Positions 54,386 to 63,374 are shown, numbered from the stretch's first letter. The stretch is DNA of 64,000 nt from Alloalcanivorax mobilis (GCF_002864685.1 NZ_NMQZ01000001.1:248001-312000), one strand, 5' to 3'. Notes: a model not told the origin generated them from the sequence alone. A program made the numbers and translations.

Positions 54386-54877
54386 ATGGGCACGGTCAAC
54401 GAGAGTACTGTTAACGAGGGCACGGTTAACCAGCAGACCGTGAACAAGGAGCTGTCGGTGGGCGAGGTGGCACGCCGCAGCGGCGTGGCGGTGTCGGCGT
54501 TGCATTTCTATGAAAGCAAAGGGCTGATTCAGAGCCGCCGCAATAACGGCAATCAGCGGCGTTACCATCGCGGTGTGCTGCGCCGGGTGGCCCTGATCAA
54601 GGTGGCCCAGCGTACCGGCATTCCGCTGGCGGAGATCGCCGACGCGCTGAATGAATTGCCGGATGGCCGCGCGCCCACCGCTCGGGATTGGCAGCGTTTG
54701 TCGCGGCGCTGGCGTGGTGATTTGAATCGGCGCATTGAGCAGCTTACCCGATTGCGTGACCAGCTCGACGGCTGCATCGGTTGCGGCTGTTTGTCGATGG
54801 AAGCCTGCCCGCTGCGCAACCCCTGGGACCAGCTTGGTGACGAGGGGCCGGGGCCGCGTCTGCTGGAGACTGACTGA
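54386..54877 (+). CDS. soxR: Redox-sensitive transcriptional activator SoxR
   Basis: A 163-residue MerR-family protein with DNA-binding [52 protein letters not shown], and the [2Fe-2S] ligand set [14 protein letters not shown]. Oxidised clusters activate target promoters. The first 20 residues are odd: four imperfect 5-residue repeats ([20 protein letters not shown]) coded by 15-base repeats precede the usual start of the fold. An alternative start inside them is possible. Confidence 0.93.
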   Translation: MGTVNESTVNEGTVNQQTVNKELSVGEVARRSGVAVSALHFYESKGLIQSRRNNGNQRRYHRGVLRRVALIKVAQRTGIPLAEIADALNELPDGRAPTARDWQRLSRRWRGDLNRRIEQLTRLRDQLDGCIGCGCLSMEACPLRNPWDQLGDEGPGPRLLETD

Positions 54878-55037
54878 ACATGGGGGAAGGTAAACTCCGG
54901 TAAAGCTGTCCGGGAATTTCTCTTTTCCAGGGTATGGTAACGGTCATTGATCGGACCGATTGAAATCGTACCGCGGGCTTTTTTTGGCGCGACTCCGACG
55001 CGCCGGCCCGGTGCACCCCCCTGAGGAGGCCATATCC

Positions 55038-55472
55038 ATGACCATTTTCGAAGCGCTGCGCGCGGACCACGATAAACAGCGGACTCTGCTGGAACTGTTG
55101 GTGAAAACCCACGGCGACAGCGAAGGGCGCGACGAGCTGTTCGAAAAGGTGAAAACCGAGCTGAGCGCCCACGCCGCCGCGGAAGAACGTGCCCTTTATA
55201 TCCCCATGATGGAAGTCGATCTGACCCAGGAAAAAGCGCGCCACAGTGTGGCCGAGCACCACGAGATCGACGAACTGTTGGAAACCCTGGAAGAAACGGA
55301 TTTCAGTTCTTCGGCCTGGTTGAGCACCGCCAAGAAACTGCAACATCTGGTCACCCATCATCTTGATGAAGAAGAGCAGGAAGTATTCCAGCTTGCCGGG
55401 CGAGCCCTGCCCGAGCAGCAAAAGACCAGCCTTGCCCGGACCTACCAGAAGGAGATGGCGGCGCACAAATAA
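55038..55472 (+). CDS. Hemerythrin-domain protein
   Basis: A 144-residue four-helix protein with hemerythrin di-iron ligands: His in LRADHDKQR, His-xxx-Glu in LSAHAAAEERALY, His in SVAEHHEIDELL, and His-xxxx-Glu/Asp in LVTHHLDEEEQEVF. It may bind O2, NO or iron, or serve in stress protection. GAGGAGG precedes the ATG at 55038. Confidence 0.92.
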   Translation: MTIFEALRADHDKQRTLLELLVKTHGDSEGRDELFEKVKTELSAHAAAEERALYIPMMEVDLTQEKARHSVAEHHEIDELLETLEETDFSSSAWLSTAKKLQHLVTHHLDEEEQEVFQLAGRALPEQQKTSLARTYQKEMAAHK

Positions 55473-55499
55473 CGCCGCCGCAATAAACAGCCATTCCCT

Positions 55500-56405
55500 T
55501 TAACCGGTGGCCTTACGTAACGCGGCCGCACCCACCGCCTGATCCTCCATGCGATGCCAGGGGTCCTGCCTCTGGCCGAGCCGGCGGAACAGGTTGGCCA
55601 CGGTATAGCGGCGCGCGGTTAACCGCGCGTCATCCAGTTCCGACCATTCCAACGGCGTCGCCACCGGCGCGCCGGGGAGAGCGCGCACCGAATAAGGCGC
55701 CACCGCGGTCTGGCCGAAAGCGTTGCGCATGATGTCCAGGTACAGCCGTCCTTTTCGCTTGTCCTTCCGCTGCTCCAGCGTCAGCGTGTCGGCATGCTGA
55801 TGCGCCAACTGCGCGGCCATGTCCCGTGCCAGATCCCGGGCGCGGTCGAAATCCAGCTCCGGCTCCAGAGGCACCACCACGTGCAGGCCCCGCGAGCCGG
55901 TGGTCTTCACGAACGGCGTGATATTCCGTTCACGCAGCCACTGGCCGAGCTGTAACGCTGCCTGGCGCACCGGCTCGAAGTCCTGGCCCGGCGGGTCCAG
56001 GTCGAAGATCAATTGGCTAGGCTTATCCAGCTCCGGCTGGCGGCTGGGCCAGGCGTGCAGGGCGATGGCTGCCTGCCCGGCCAGGTAGACCAGATCCGCG
56101 CTGTGTTCGCACAGCACGTGGGTTACTTCACCGGTGTCGCCGCCATGCTCGATCGTTCGCGCCGGCAGCCACTCAGGAAAGTAACGCCCTCGAGCTTGTT
56201 GGAAGAAGCCATCTTCACCGATGCCATCGGGGAAGCGATGCAGGGTCAACGGCCGCCCTTTTATATGCGGCAACATCACCGGCGCCACTCGGCGGTAGTA
56301 CTCAGCCAGCGCCTGCTTGGTGATCTTCGGTTCGGGAAACAGCGCCTTGTCGGCGTGGCTGACAGCAATGTCATGGCCATCCAGGTGGTAGTGTTTTTCA
56401 GTCAT
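55500..56405 (-). CDS. ligD: LigD polymerase domain (NHEJ primase-polymerase), stand-alone
   Basis: The 301-residue protein matches the AEP-type polymerase domain of bacterial LigD: SHADKALFPEPKITKQALAEYY, YLAGQAAIALHAWPS, catalytic LIFDLDPPGQDFEPVR (DxD), KTTGSRGLHVVVPL, RLYLDIMRNAFGQTAVAPYSVRA and RRYTVANLFRRL. It adds nucleotides at broken DNA ends in non-homologous end joining. The ATG at 56405 overlaps the upstream phosphoesterase gene by 8 bases. No ligase domain follows it. Confidence 0.9.
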   Translation of the reverse strand: MTEKHYHLDGHDIAVSHADKALFPEPKITKQALAEYYRRVAPVMLPHIKGRPLTLHRFPDGIGEDGFFQQARGRYFPEWLPARTIEHGGDTGEVTHVLCEHSADLVYLAGQAAIALHAWPSRQPELDKPSQLIFDLDPPGQDFEPVRQAALQLGQWLRERNITPFVKTTGSRGLHVVVPLEPELDFDRARDLARDMAAQLAHQHADTLTLEQRKDKRKGRLYLDIMRNAFGQTAVAPYSVRALPGAPVATPLEWSELDDARLTARRYTVANLFRRLGQRQDPWHRMEDQAVGAAALRKATG

Positions 56406-57009
56406 CGTGGTTACCTTTTGGCCGGTCCTGGCCAGCGGCGCGGGCGATGCCGGCCAGGGTCTTGCCGCTGAGTACCGAACGGTTTTCGGTGTGGGTGGGG
56501 CGCCGGCGCGCGTCGGCCTGATCATCGCTCATCTTGATCAGCAGCCATTGCGGTTTGTCGCCCTCGCGAAACCGTTTCAACGCATAGCCGCCGCGAATTT
56601 TCTCGCCGTCCAGCCAGATCTCGATCAGCCCTTCTTGGTGGCTTTGTTCCATGTCACGGGGCGAGTCGTTGTCGGCGCGCAAATTGCGATACCCGCCGTG
56701 GTCCCAGACCATCACCGTGCCGGCGCCGTAATGGCCGGCGGGGATGGTGCCTTCGAAATCCGCGTAGTCCAAAGGGTGATCTTCCACTTGCACGGCGAGC
56801 CGCTTCTCGCGCGGGTCGGTGGAGGGGCCCTTGGGCACCGCCCAGGATTTCAGCACGCCCGCCACCGCCAGCCGGAAATCGTAATGGAGCCGGCTGGCAT
56901 CGTGTTTCTGAACCACGAACCGCGCGCCACGCTCATGACCGGCGGCGGGCTCGTGGCTACTGGTCAGCGTCCGTTTGTCGCGATAGCGGCTCAGGCGATC
57001 GTCACTCAT
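56398..57009 (-). CDS. LigD 3'-phosphoesterase domain, stand-alone
   Basis: A 203-residue protein with the PE-domain sequence RFVVQKHDASRLHYDFRLAVAGVLKSWAVPKGPS, HPLDYADFEGTIPAGHYGAGTVMVWD, and KPQWLLIKMSDD. The catalytic His, Asp and Arg/His of LigD PE are present. It trims 3'-ribonucleotides or phosphates from ends. AGGAGG precedes the ATG at 57009. It is co-transcribed with the polymerase-domain gene. Ku and a LigD ligase domain are not in this window. Confidence 0.92.
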   Translation of the reverse strand: MSDDRLSRYRDKRTLTSSHEPAAGHERGARFVVQKHDASRLHYDFRLAVAGVLKSWAVPKGPSTDPREKRLAVQVEDHPLDYADFEGTIPAGHYGAGTVMVWDHGGYRNLRADNDSPRDMEQSHQEGLIEIWLDGEKIRGGYALKRFREGDKPQWLLIKMSDDQADARRRPTHTENRSVLSGKTLAGIARAAGQDRPKGNHDD

Positions 57010-57154
57010 CTCAGGCCTCCTGCTCGTTCCTGGTAACTGGGTGCGCGGGGCGGTTAAAACAGCGTTGGAAACGTAAAAGATTGGCACCGGTGCGGCGGCG
57101 CATGCGGCCGGAATCCGGTAGGGTAAGGGCTCCCCCGGTGGAGAGGAGCGCACC

Positions 57155-57985
57155 ATGAGCATCCTGCAGTTGCCCGGCGCCCGGCCGGAGACGGTGTTGA
57201 TCGACTGGCACGCCACCCTGGTGGATACCCACGATGCGATGTACCACGCGGTGGACGATGTTCTGCCCCGTCTGGAGGAGCTGGACCTTTGGGATAAGCT
57301 GCTGGGTCCGGACCAGTCGAAAACCCTGGAAGACGCCAAACTGGTCAAATACGTGCGTGAGCACCACCGCCTTCATCCCAAAATCACCGCCCAGCGCAAG
57401 ATCTCCCGCACCGACATTTTCGAGGTGCTGTTCGGCGATGATGATGGTGCCAAGCGCACCATCCATCAGGCGTTCGACGCGTGCTACAAGAAGTACGTGG
57501 ACCAGGTGTTCCCGCTGGAGCCGGACATCAATGAGCAGTTACGCCGGCTCAAGGCCAGCGGCGTACCGGTGGGGGTGATTTCCAACCGCCGTCGGGAATA
57601 TCTGGAACATGAACTGGGGCTGGTGGACGAAGGGCGCTGGCGCGACCTGTTTGATGTGATCGTCTGCGGCGACGATGTGCAGCGGCGCAAACCGGCTCCG
57701 GACATGATTTTGCGGGCGCTGGAGAAACTGGATGTGCCGGCGTCGGAGAGCGTCTGGTACGTGGGCGACAGCACCACCGATGTGATTGCCGGCAAGGAAG
57801 CGGGTGTCACTGCGATCTTTTACAACGGCGCCCACTGGTCCCCGGCCTGGATCGACAAGATCTTCCCCAATACCCTGCGCCACCCGCACCGCCCGGACGC
57901 GGTGGTGGACAGCATCGCCGAACTGGTCACCCTGGCCCGGCGCATGCTGGCCAACGGCCTGCGCGTGGAGCGCGACCGCGCCTGA
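57155..57985 (+). CDS. HAD-superfamily hydrolase with DWHAT motif I
   Basis: A 276-residue HAD protein. Motif I is LIDWHATLVDT, in which the usual second Asp (DxD) is His. Motif II is GVISNR, motif III RRKPAPDMI (Lys) and motif IV YVGDSTTDVIAGKEAG. The cap region (about residues 20-125) is larger than in simple phosphatases. The nucleophile Asp remains, so phosphatase activity is possible, but the altered acid/base residue may change the reaction. It is divergent from the LigD PE gene. Confidence 0.88.
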   Translation: MSILQLPGARPETVLIDWHATLVDTHDAMYHAVDDVLPRLEELDLWDKLLGPDQSKTLEDAKLVKYVREHHRLHPKITAQRKISRTDIFEVLFGDDDGAKRTIHQAFDACYKKYVDQVFPLEPDINEQLRRLKASGVPVGVISNRRREYLEHELGLVDEGRWRDLFDVIVCGDDVQRRKPAPDMILRALEKLDVPASESVWYVGDSTTDVIAGKEAGVTAIFYNGAHWSPAWIDKIFPNTLRHPHRPDAVVDSIAELVTLARRMLANGLRVERDRA

Positions 57986-57989
57986 CACC

Positions 57990-58015
57990 GCCAGACGCTA
58001 AGCCAGAGCGTGGCG
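57990..58015. terminator. Weak hairpin between convergent HAD and terC genes
   Basis: CGCCAGACGCT and AGCGTGGCG can pair around a short loop with a small bulge. There is no T-run, so termination would be weak. Confidence 0.35.
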
Positions 58016-58058
58016 AACGGGCCGGGGCTTTGGCGTGCCAGCGTTTTTCAGAGGCTTC

Positions 58059-59048
58059 CTAGCCGGCTTTTTTATCCAAGCCACTTTTTATCAGGCTGGC
58101 GAGGGTGGTGACCACCAGGGTGCCGACGATGATCGTCATCGACAGCCAGATGGGAATTTCCGGCAGCAAATGGATCGGTTCGCCGCCGTTGATGAACGGC
58201 AGATTGTTGGTGTGCAGCGCCTCGATCACCAGCTTGATGCCGATGAACGCCAGAATCGCGGACAGACCCAGCCCCAGATAGACCAGCCGTTGCAGCAGAC
58301 CACCGATCAGAAAATACAGTTGCAGCAGGCCAAGCAGGGCGAACGCATTGGTGGTGAAAACGATATAGGGTTCTTTGGTCAGCCCGTAAATCGCCGGAAT
58401 CGAATCCAGCGCGAACAGCACATCGGTGAAACCCAGCGCCGCCACCACCATGAACAAAGGCGTCACCAGCCATTTACCGTCGACCCGGGCGAACAGATTC
58501 TGGCCGTGGTAATCGCTGGTCGAAGGCAGGATTCTTTGCAGCAGGCGCACACCCGGGCCGGGCTGGTAGTTGTCGCCGGCCTCTTTTTTGCTGAAAAATT
58601 CCAGGGTCAGATGGACGGCGGTATAGAGCAGAAATACGCCAAAAATGTAGAAAACCCAACTGAAGCGGGCGATGGCGGCGGCGCCGGCGGCGATAAACAG
58701 GCCGCGCAGAATCAGCGCGATCAGCACGCCGATCAGCAGCGCTTTTTGCTGATAAGGACGGGGCACGGCGAACTTCGCCATGATGGTGACGAACACGAAC
58801 AGATTGTCGATGGAGAGGCTTTTCTCGGTAATAAAGCCGGCGAAGTATTCGGCGCCATGCTGGTGCCCCCACACCACCCACAGACCGGCGCCGAACAGCA
58901 GCGCCAGCGTGATGAAAAACGTGGACCACCAGGCGGCCTCCTTGAACGTGGGTTCATGGGGCTTGCGCACATGGGCGACGAAGTCGAACAGGAATAAAGC
59001 GGCGATGGCGGCGATGGTCGCCAGCCAAACCCAAAGTGGTACGTGCAC
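58059..59048 (-). CDS. terC: TerC/Alx-family membrane protein, probable Mn exporter
   Basis: A 329-residue membrane protein with about nine helices. Typical TerC sequences are ITEKSLSIDNLFVFVTIMAKF, RVLIALILRGLFIAAG-like LIALILRGLF, FTDVLFALDSIPAIYGLTKEPYIVFTTNAFALLGLLQLYFLIGG, with the acidic residues in SIDN and ALDSIPA. The start is GTG at 59048 with GGAGG 7 bases before. A yybP-ykoY riboswitch leader precedes it, as with E. coli alx, so manganese export is likely. Confidence 0.92.
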   Translation of the reverse strand: MHVPLWVWLATIAAIAALFLFDFVAHVRKPHEPTFKEAAWWSTFFITLALLFGAGLWVVWGHQHGAEYFAGFITEKSLSIDNLFVFVTIMAKFAVPRPYQQKALLIGVLIALILRGLFIAAGAAAIARFSWVFYIFGVFLLYTAVHLTLEFFSKKEAGDNYQPGPGVRLLQRILPSTSDYHGQNLFARVDGKWLVTPLFMVVAALGFTDVLFALDSIPAIYGLTKEPYIVFTTNAFALLGLLQLYFLIGGLLQRLVYLGLGLSAILAFIGIKLVIEALHTNNLPFINGGEPIHLLPEIPIWLSMTIIVGTLVVTTLASLIKSGLDKKAG

Positions 59049-59064
59049 GCAAAAACCTCCGGCA

Positions 59065-59215
59065 GATGAATACGGGTCATCCCCGAAAGTCTCTCCCCCG
59101 GTCGCCATGGGCGGGCCGGTTCCGGCGCCGGGGCCACTGGGCCCGTGCTGACGACGGCGGAATGGCGGGGCGCCGCCTCATGCGAGCGGCACCGCCTGGG
59201 ATACTCCCCTTCAAG
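59065..59215 (-). ncRNA. yybP-ykoY-type riboswitch upstream of terC
   Basis: The minus strand reads TTGAAGGGGAGTATCCC (from 59214), then GTCGTCAGCACGG, a GC-rich variable stem (CCGGCGCCGG), and GGGGGAGAGACTTTCGGGG before the GGAGG ribosome site. Order and content match the conserved blocks of Mn riboswitches in front of TerC/Alx genes. The leader ends close enough to the GTG to control translation. Confidence 0.8.
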
Positions 59216-59289
59216 TGCGGCCAATGTGGCGGCATTCCGGTGCCAATGCAAGCCCGACGTGCGCGCCGGCGGGCTTGCCACCGAGGCGG

Positions 59290-60042
59290 TCAGCCGAGTA
59301 CTTGCCCGCCATCCACCACCAGGGTCTGCCCGGTGATCCAGCTGGCGTAGTCGCTGGCCAGGAACAGTGCCACGTTGGCCACCTCCTGGTCGCTGCCCAT
59401 GCGGCCGAACGGAATGCTGGAAAGGGTGCGCTGGTAAAGCTCGGGATTGTGTTGTCTGGCGTTGTCCCAGACGCCGCCGGGAAACTCGATGGAACCCGGC
59501 GCGATGCCGTTGACGCGCACTTTGTGCGGCGCCAGTTCCAGCGCCAGGGTGCCGGTGTAGTGCGCCACCGCCGCCTTGATGGCGCCATAGGGTGGGGTGC
59601 GCGGCGAGGCGCGCAGCGCGGAGATCGACGCCAGGTTGATGATCGACGGATGTTCGGATTGCCGCAGCGCCGCCAGGCAGGCGTGGCTGGCGCGCACGGT
59701 GCCCATCAGATCCACGTCCAGGCTCACCGCCCAGCCCGCTTCGTCGTCGGTACGGCCAAACCCGGAGGCGCAATTGACCAGCACATCGAGGCCGCCGAGG
59801 GTTGAAAGCGCATCGCTCAGGTAGCCTTCCAGCGCCGCCTTGTCGCCGATGTCGCAGCGGCCGGTCAACAGCTCCAGCCCGGCGGCGGCGGCATCTTCGC
59901 GCAACGCTTGCAGGGCCTCTTCGTTACGGGCGCACACGCTCACCCGCGCGCCAGCGCCGGCGAAACCCAACGCAATAGCCCGGCCGATCCCCTTGCTGCC
60001 GCCGGCGACAATCACCCGGTACCCACTGAAATCAAACGCCAT
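59290..60042 (-). CDS. Short-chain dehydrogenase/reductase, glucose-dehydrogenase-like
   Basis: A 250-residue classical SDR: VIVAGGSKGIGRAIALGFAGAG (cofactor), DVLVNCASGFG (NNAG position), SIINLASISALRASPRTPPYGAIKAAVAHYTG (Ser-Tyr-Lys) and SDYASWITGQTLVVDGGQVLG. The NNAG motif is altered to NCAS. The substrate is unknown. It lies upstream of the terC riboswitch on the same strand. Confidence 0.9.
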   Translation of the reverse strand: MAFDFSGYRVIVAGGSKGIGRAIALGFAGAGARVSVCARNEEALQALREDAAAAGLELLTGRCDIGDKAALEGYLSDALSTLGGLDVLVNCASGFGRTDDEAGWAVSLDVDLMGTVRASHACLAALRQSEHPSIINLASISALRASPRTPPYGAIKAAVAHYTGTLALELAPHKVRVNGIAPGSIEFPGGVWDNARQHNPELYQRTLSSIPFGRMGSDQEVANVALFLASDYASWITGQTLVVDGGQVLG

Positions 60043-60234
60043 GACGCTCTCCCCTTATATTGGTTGTTAAGCGGGTACTTTACGCCTAAATCGGGCTCTT
60101 GCCCCAGGGCGGCATGGCGAAGCGGGGCAGCTGGGATTGGCCCGTCCTGAAGCTGGCACCATGGTACATTCCGGCATGGCTCCGATGGCCCCATCGGGGT
60201 GGGCATGTTGATCAAACGAAGGGCAAAAAACGCG

Positions 60235-61662
60235 ATGAACGACCCCAATAAAAAGCGCCACGCTTTCGGCGACGATGCCCTTGGCGATCTGGACGCCACC
60301 GCCGTGGCCGAGGGCATTCGCAGCGGCGCCTTGGGCGCCGCCGAGGTGACCGACGCGGCCATTGCCCGGATCGAACAGGTCGATCCGCGATTGCACGCGG
60401 TGGCGCTGGCGACGTTCGAGCGTGCGCGCGCCGAGGCGAAGCGGCTCGGCCGGGGCGCCGGCGCGTTCGCTGGCGTGCCGACGTTGATCAAGGACAATCT
60501 CGATCTGAAAGGCCTGCCCACCGGACAGGGCGCGGCGGCGGCCCATGCGCGCCCGGCGGCGCGCGACAGCGCCTTTGCGCGTCAGTATCTGGCGCAGGGT
60601 TTCACGGTGCTGGGCAAGAGCCGGTTGCCGGATTTCGGCTTTAGCGCCTCCACCGAGTTCATGGACGCGCCGCCGGCGCGCAACCCCTGGCACACGGACT
60701 ATTCCTGTGGCGCTTCCTCCGGCGGTGCCGCCGCGCTGGTGGCCGCTGGCGCGGTGCCGATCGCCCACGGCAACGACGGCGGCGGCTCGATCCGCATTCC
60801 CGCCGCCTGTTGCGGGCTGGTGGGGCTCAAGCCGACCCGTGGCCGGCTGGTCAAATCGGAAGCCTCGCGGGCGCTGCCGGTGGACTTGATCTGCGAGGGA
60901 GTGCTGACCCGCAGCGTGCGCGACACGGCGCGTTTTTTCGCCCACGCCGAGCGCTACTACCGCGACCCGCGGCTGGCGCCGATTGGCGAAGTGAGCGGCC
61001 CGGCCCGCCGACGCTTGCGTGTCGGGTTATTGGTCGATTCGATCACCGGCAGCGCCACCGACCCGGCCACCCGCGCCACCGTGGAAGACACCGCCCGCCT
61101 TCTCGAGGATCTCGGCCACCATGTGCAAGAGGCGCCGATCCCGTTGGGGCGGCGCTTTATCGATGACTTCGTGCTGTATTACGGCTTTATGGCATTCATG
61201 GTGCACCGCTTCGGCCGGCGCATCGTCAGCCCGGATTTCAACGCCGCCGAACTGGACGATCTGACCCTGGGGCTGAGCGCCTATTACCGCTGCCACATGC
61301 TGAAAACGCCGTCCATGCTGTTTCATCTGAAACGCACCTGGCAGCGCTACGCCAGCGCCTTCAAACAGTACGATGTGGTGCTTTCGCCGGTGCTGGCGCA
61401 CACCACGCCGGAGCTGGGTTATCTGAGCCCGACAGTGCCGTTCGACACGCTCATCGACCGGTTGATCAAGTACGCCAGTTTCACCCCCGCCAACAACGCC
61501 TCTGGCAGCCCGGCGATCTCGTTGCCCATGGGCCAGACCGAAAACGGCCTGCCCATTGGCGTGCAGCTGGCGGCGGTGCAGGGCGGTGAACGCACGCTGT
61601 TGGAGCTGGCTTTCGAATTGGAGCTGGCGCGCCCCTGGCGGCGCATTCAAGACCGGAAATAG
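60235..61662 (+). CDS. Amidase-signature family enzyme
   Basis: About 475 residues with the Ser-cisSer-Lys triad: Lys in VPTLIKDNLDLKG, Ser in YSCGASSGGAAALVAAG, nucleophile Ser in HGNDGGGSIRIPAACCGLVGLKPTRGR. The order fits amidases and amide hydrolases related to 6-aminohexanoate-cyclic-dimer hydrolase and AtzF-like enzymes. In-frame starts also exist at 60199 and 60205; GAAGGG upstream of 60235 supports that ATG. The substrate is unknown. Confidence 0.88.
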   Translation: MNDPNKKRHAFGDDALGDLDATAVAEGIRSGALGAAEVTDAAIARIEQVDPRLHAVALATFERARAEAKRLGRGAGAFAGVPTLIKDNLDLKGLPTGQGAAAAHARPAARDSAFARQYLAQGFTVLGKSRLPDFGFSASTEFMDAPPARNPWHTDYSCGASSGGAAALVAAGAVPIAHGNDGGGSIRIPAACCGLVGLKPTRGRLVKSEASRALPVDLICEGVLTRSVRDTARFFAHAERYYRDPRLAPIGEVSGPARRRLRVGLLVDSITGSATDPATRATVEDTARLLEDLGHHVQEAPIPLGRRFIDDFVLYYGFMAFMVHRFGRRIVSPDFNAAELDDLTLGLSAYYRCHMLKTPSMLFHLKRTWQRYASAFKQYDVVLSPVLAHTTPELGYLSPTVPFDTLIDRLIKYASFTPANNASGSPAISLPMGQTENGLPIGVQLAAVQGGERTLLELAFELELARPWRRIQDRK

Positions 61663-61855
61663 TCCTTCTTCATCCCCCCCTGTGTCTGGCCCGCCAAGGC
61701 GATGAACCGATTTGGCGCTTTGTTCCACGGCGAACGACGGCCAGATTTCGAAACGCCGGCACGTCGGCTCGGTGGCGAACTCGGCGAGACCATCGCGGGT
61801 ACCACGATCACGGATCGATACAGACAGAGGTCATCGCCCCGCAGCGACTCACGGC

Positions 61856-62458
61856 TTAGGAAGCCGAGGTGGATTGGTCGGCGTCCATTTCCCGAGAGAG
61901 AAATCGGCCAGCTACCTGTGCGACCTCAATAAGACGTTTGCGAGACATGCCGTTGCAAGCCGCTGCCGACAAGCCGCGCAAAGTGACCGCCATGTAATCC
62001 GCCAGCGCCTGGGCCCCTCGCGGGTGAACCTGATCAAGGTAAGCGCGGATCGCCTGAAGCCCGCCATTGCCAAGATTCCGAGCCATTTGGCGTGCCACCT
62101 GGTCATTCGCTCGCATGCCCTCGGTAATCATGCAGCCACGCAGCAGGCTGTGCCGCCCGTATTGTTTGGCGGCGGCGAGCAGCAATGCGGAAAGCGCTTC
62201 AGCGGGAGGCCGGTCGGGCGCGAGAAGATCGTCCAGGGGCAGTGCGTTTTCCTGGGCATAACGCAGCATCGCCCGCTCGAACAGCTCCGCTTTGCTGCCG
62301 TAGGCGGCGTAAAAACTGGGCGGTTTGATGTCCATGGCTTCGGTCAGATCAGCAAGGCTGACCCCGTCATAACCACGTTCATGAAAAAGCGCCTGAGCGA
62401 TAGCGACTCCCGCTTCGCGATCAAAAGCAGGGCGGCGTTGTCGGGTCTTTTCGTTCAT
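61856..62458 (-). CDS. TetR-family transcriptional regulator
   Basis: The 200-residue regulator has the TetR N-terminal HTH: AFDREAGVAIAQALFHERGYDGVSLADLTEAMDIKPPSFYAAYGSKAELFERAM. The ligand domain is like those with CMITEGMRAND (TetR_C_16/AcrR-like). GCGAGG precedes the ATG at 62458. It faces the divergent SDR gene across a perfect palindrome and probably represses both. Confidence 0.93.
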   Translation of the reverse strand: MNEKTRQRRPAFDREAGVAIAQALFHERGYDGVSLADLTEAMDIKPPSFYAAYGSKAELFERAMLRYAQENALPLDDLLAPDRPPAEALSALLLAAAKQYGRHSLLRGCMITEGMRANDQVARQMARNLGNGGLQAIRAYLDQVHPRGAQALADYMAVTLRGLSAAACNGMSRKRLIEVAQVAGRFLSREMDADQSTSAS

Positions 62459-62573
62459 GGTGGCCTCGCGAGATGAGAAATTCAGTGTAGCGGCCGCTAT
62501 ATCCACGAGCAAACGTTCGGCAAACGAAGATTTATATAGTGATTGCTAAATGGGTTGCGCAGTATGCGCGCAC

Positions 62574-62593
62574 TATGTAGTATCCACTACATA
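62574..62593. promoter_or_regulatory. Probable TetR operator
   Basis: TATGTAGT-ATCC-ACTACATA is a perfect 8-bp inverted repeat with a 4-base spacer, lying between the divergent TetR and SDR genes and 40 bases before the SDR start. Confidence 0.82.
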
Positions 62594-62633
62594 TTTTATG
62601 CGCAGTCCCATTCCTTTGCTCAGGTAAATGTTC

Positions 62634-63374
62634 ATGTCATTCAAAGATAAAGTTGTGCTGGTCACCGGTGGGTCATCAGGTTTAGGGCTCGCGATTGCAC
62701 GAGAGTTTGTCGAGCAGGGCGCTCAAGTTGTCATTACCGGGCGCCGACAAGAGCAGTTGGACGAGGCCCTGGCCGGCCTGGGCGATGAGGCCGTCGCCAT
62801 TGCCGCCGATGTTTCGAACGCGTCCGATCTGGCGGCACTCTTTAGCCGTATCGAGTCGGATATCGGCCGTATCGATGTCCTGATCGCTAACGCGGGGACG
62901 GGGGAAATAGGGCCGCTGGGTACGATCACCGAAGCAAGCTTTGATCGGCTTTTCAATATCAATGTGAAAGGCGTGACCTTTACCGTCCAGGGAGCGCTGC
63001 CCCTTATGGCCAAAGGGTCCAGCATCGTCATCATCGGCTCCACTGCCTCGATCAATCCCGGCCCCGGCCTGAGCGTCTATGGCGCAACCAAGGCTGCCCT
63101 GCGTGCCCTGGTGAGAAGCTGGGTTCTGGACATCAAGGGTTCCGGCGTCCGCATCAATCTCCTCAGCCCTGGCCCTGTCGATACCCAGTCCCTGCGAAGC
63201 ATGCTCGCTGAAGACGCGGAAAGGGTTATCCAAGCGTTCAGTGAAAAAAGCACGCTCGGGCGGATAGGTGAGGCGCGGGAGATTGGCAGGGCCGTTGCGT
63301 TTCTGGCGAGTGATGCCTCGAGTTACATCAACGGCGTCGAGTTGTTCGCCGATGGTGGGGCGTCCCAGGTGTGA
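62634..63374 (+). CDS. Short-chain dehydrogenase/reductase controlled by the TetR gene
   Basis: A 246-residue SDR: VVLVTGGSSGLGLAIAREF, DVLIANAGTGE (NAG), SIVIIGSTASINPGPGLSVYGATKAALRALVRSW (Ser-Tyr-Lys), and INLLSPGPVDTQSL. ATGs at 62628 and 62634 are in frame; AGG at 62622-62624 suits 62634. TetR/SDR divergent pairs are common and often respond to aldehydes, quinones or other electrophiles. Base composition is slightly lower in GC than the neighbours, so recent acquisition is possible. Confidence 0.92.
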   Translation: MSFKDKVVLVTGGSSGLGLAIAREFVEQGAQVVITGRRQEQLDEALAGLGDEAVAIAADVSNASDLAALFSRIESDIGRIDVLIANAGTGEIGPLGTITEASFDRLFNINVKGVTFTVQGALPLMAKGSSIVIIGSTASINPGPGLSVYGATKAALRALVRSWVLDIKGSGVRINLLSPGPVDTQSLRSMLAEDAERVIQAFSEKSTLGRIGEAREIGRAVAFLASDASSYINGVELFADGGASQV

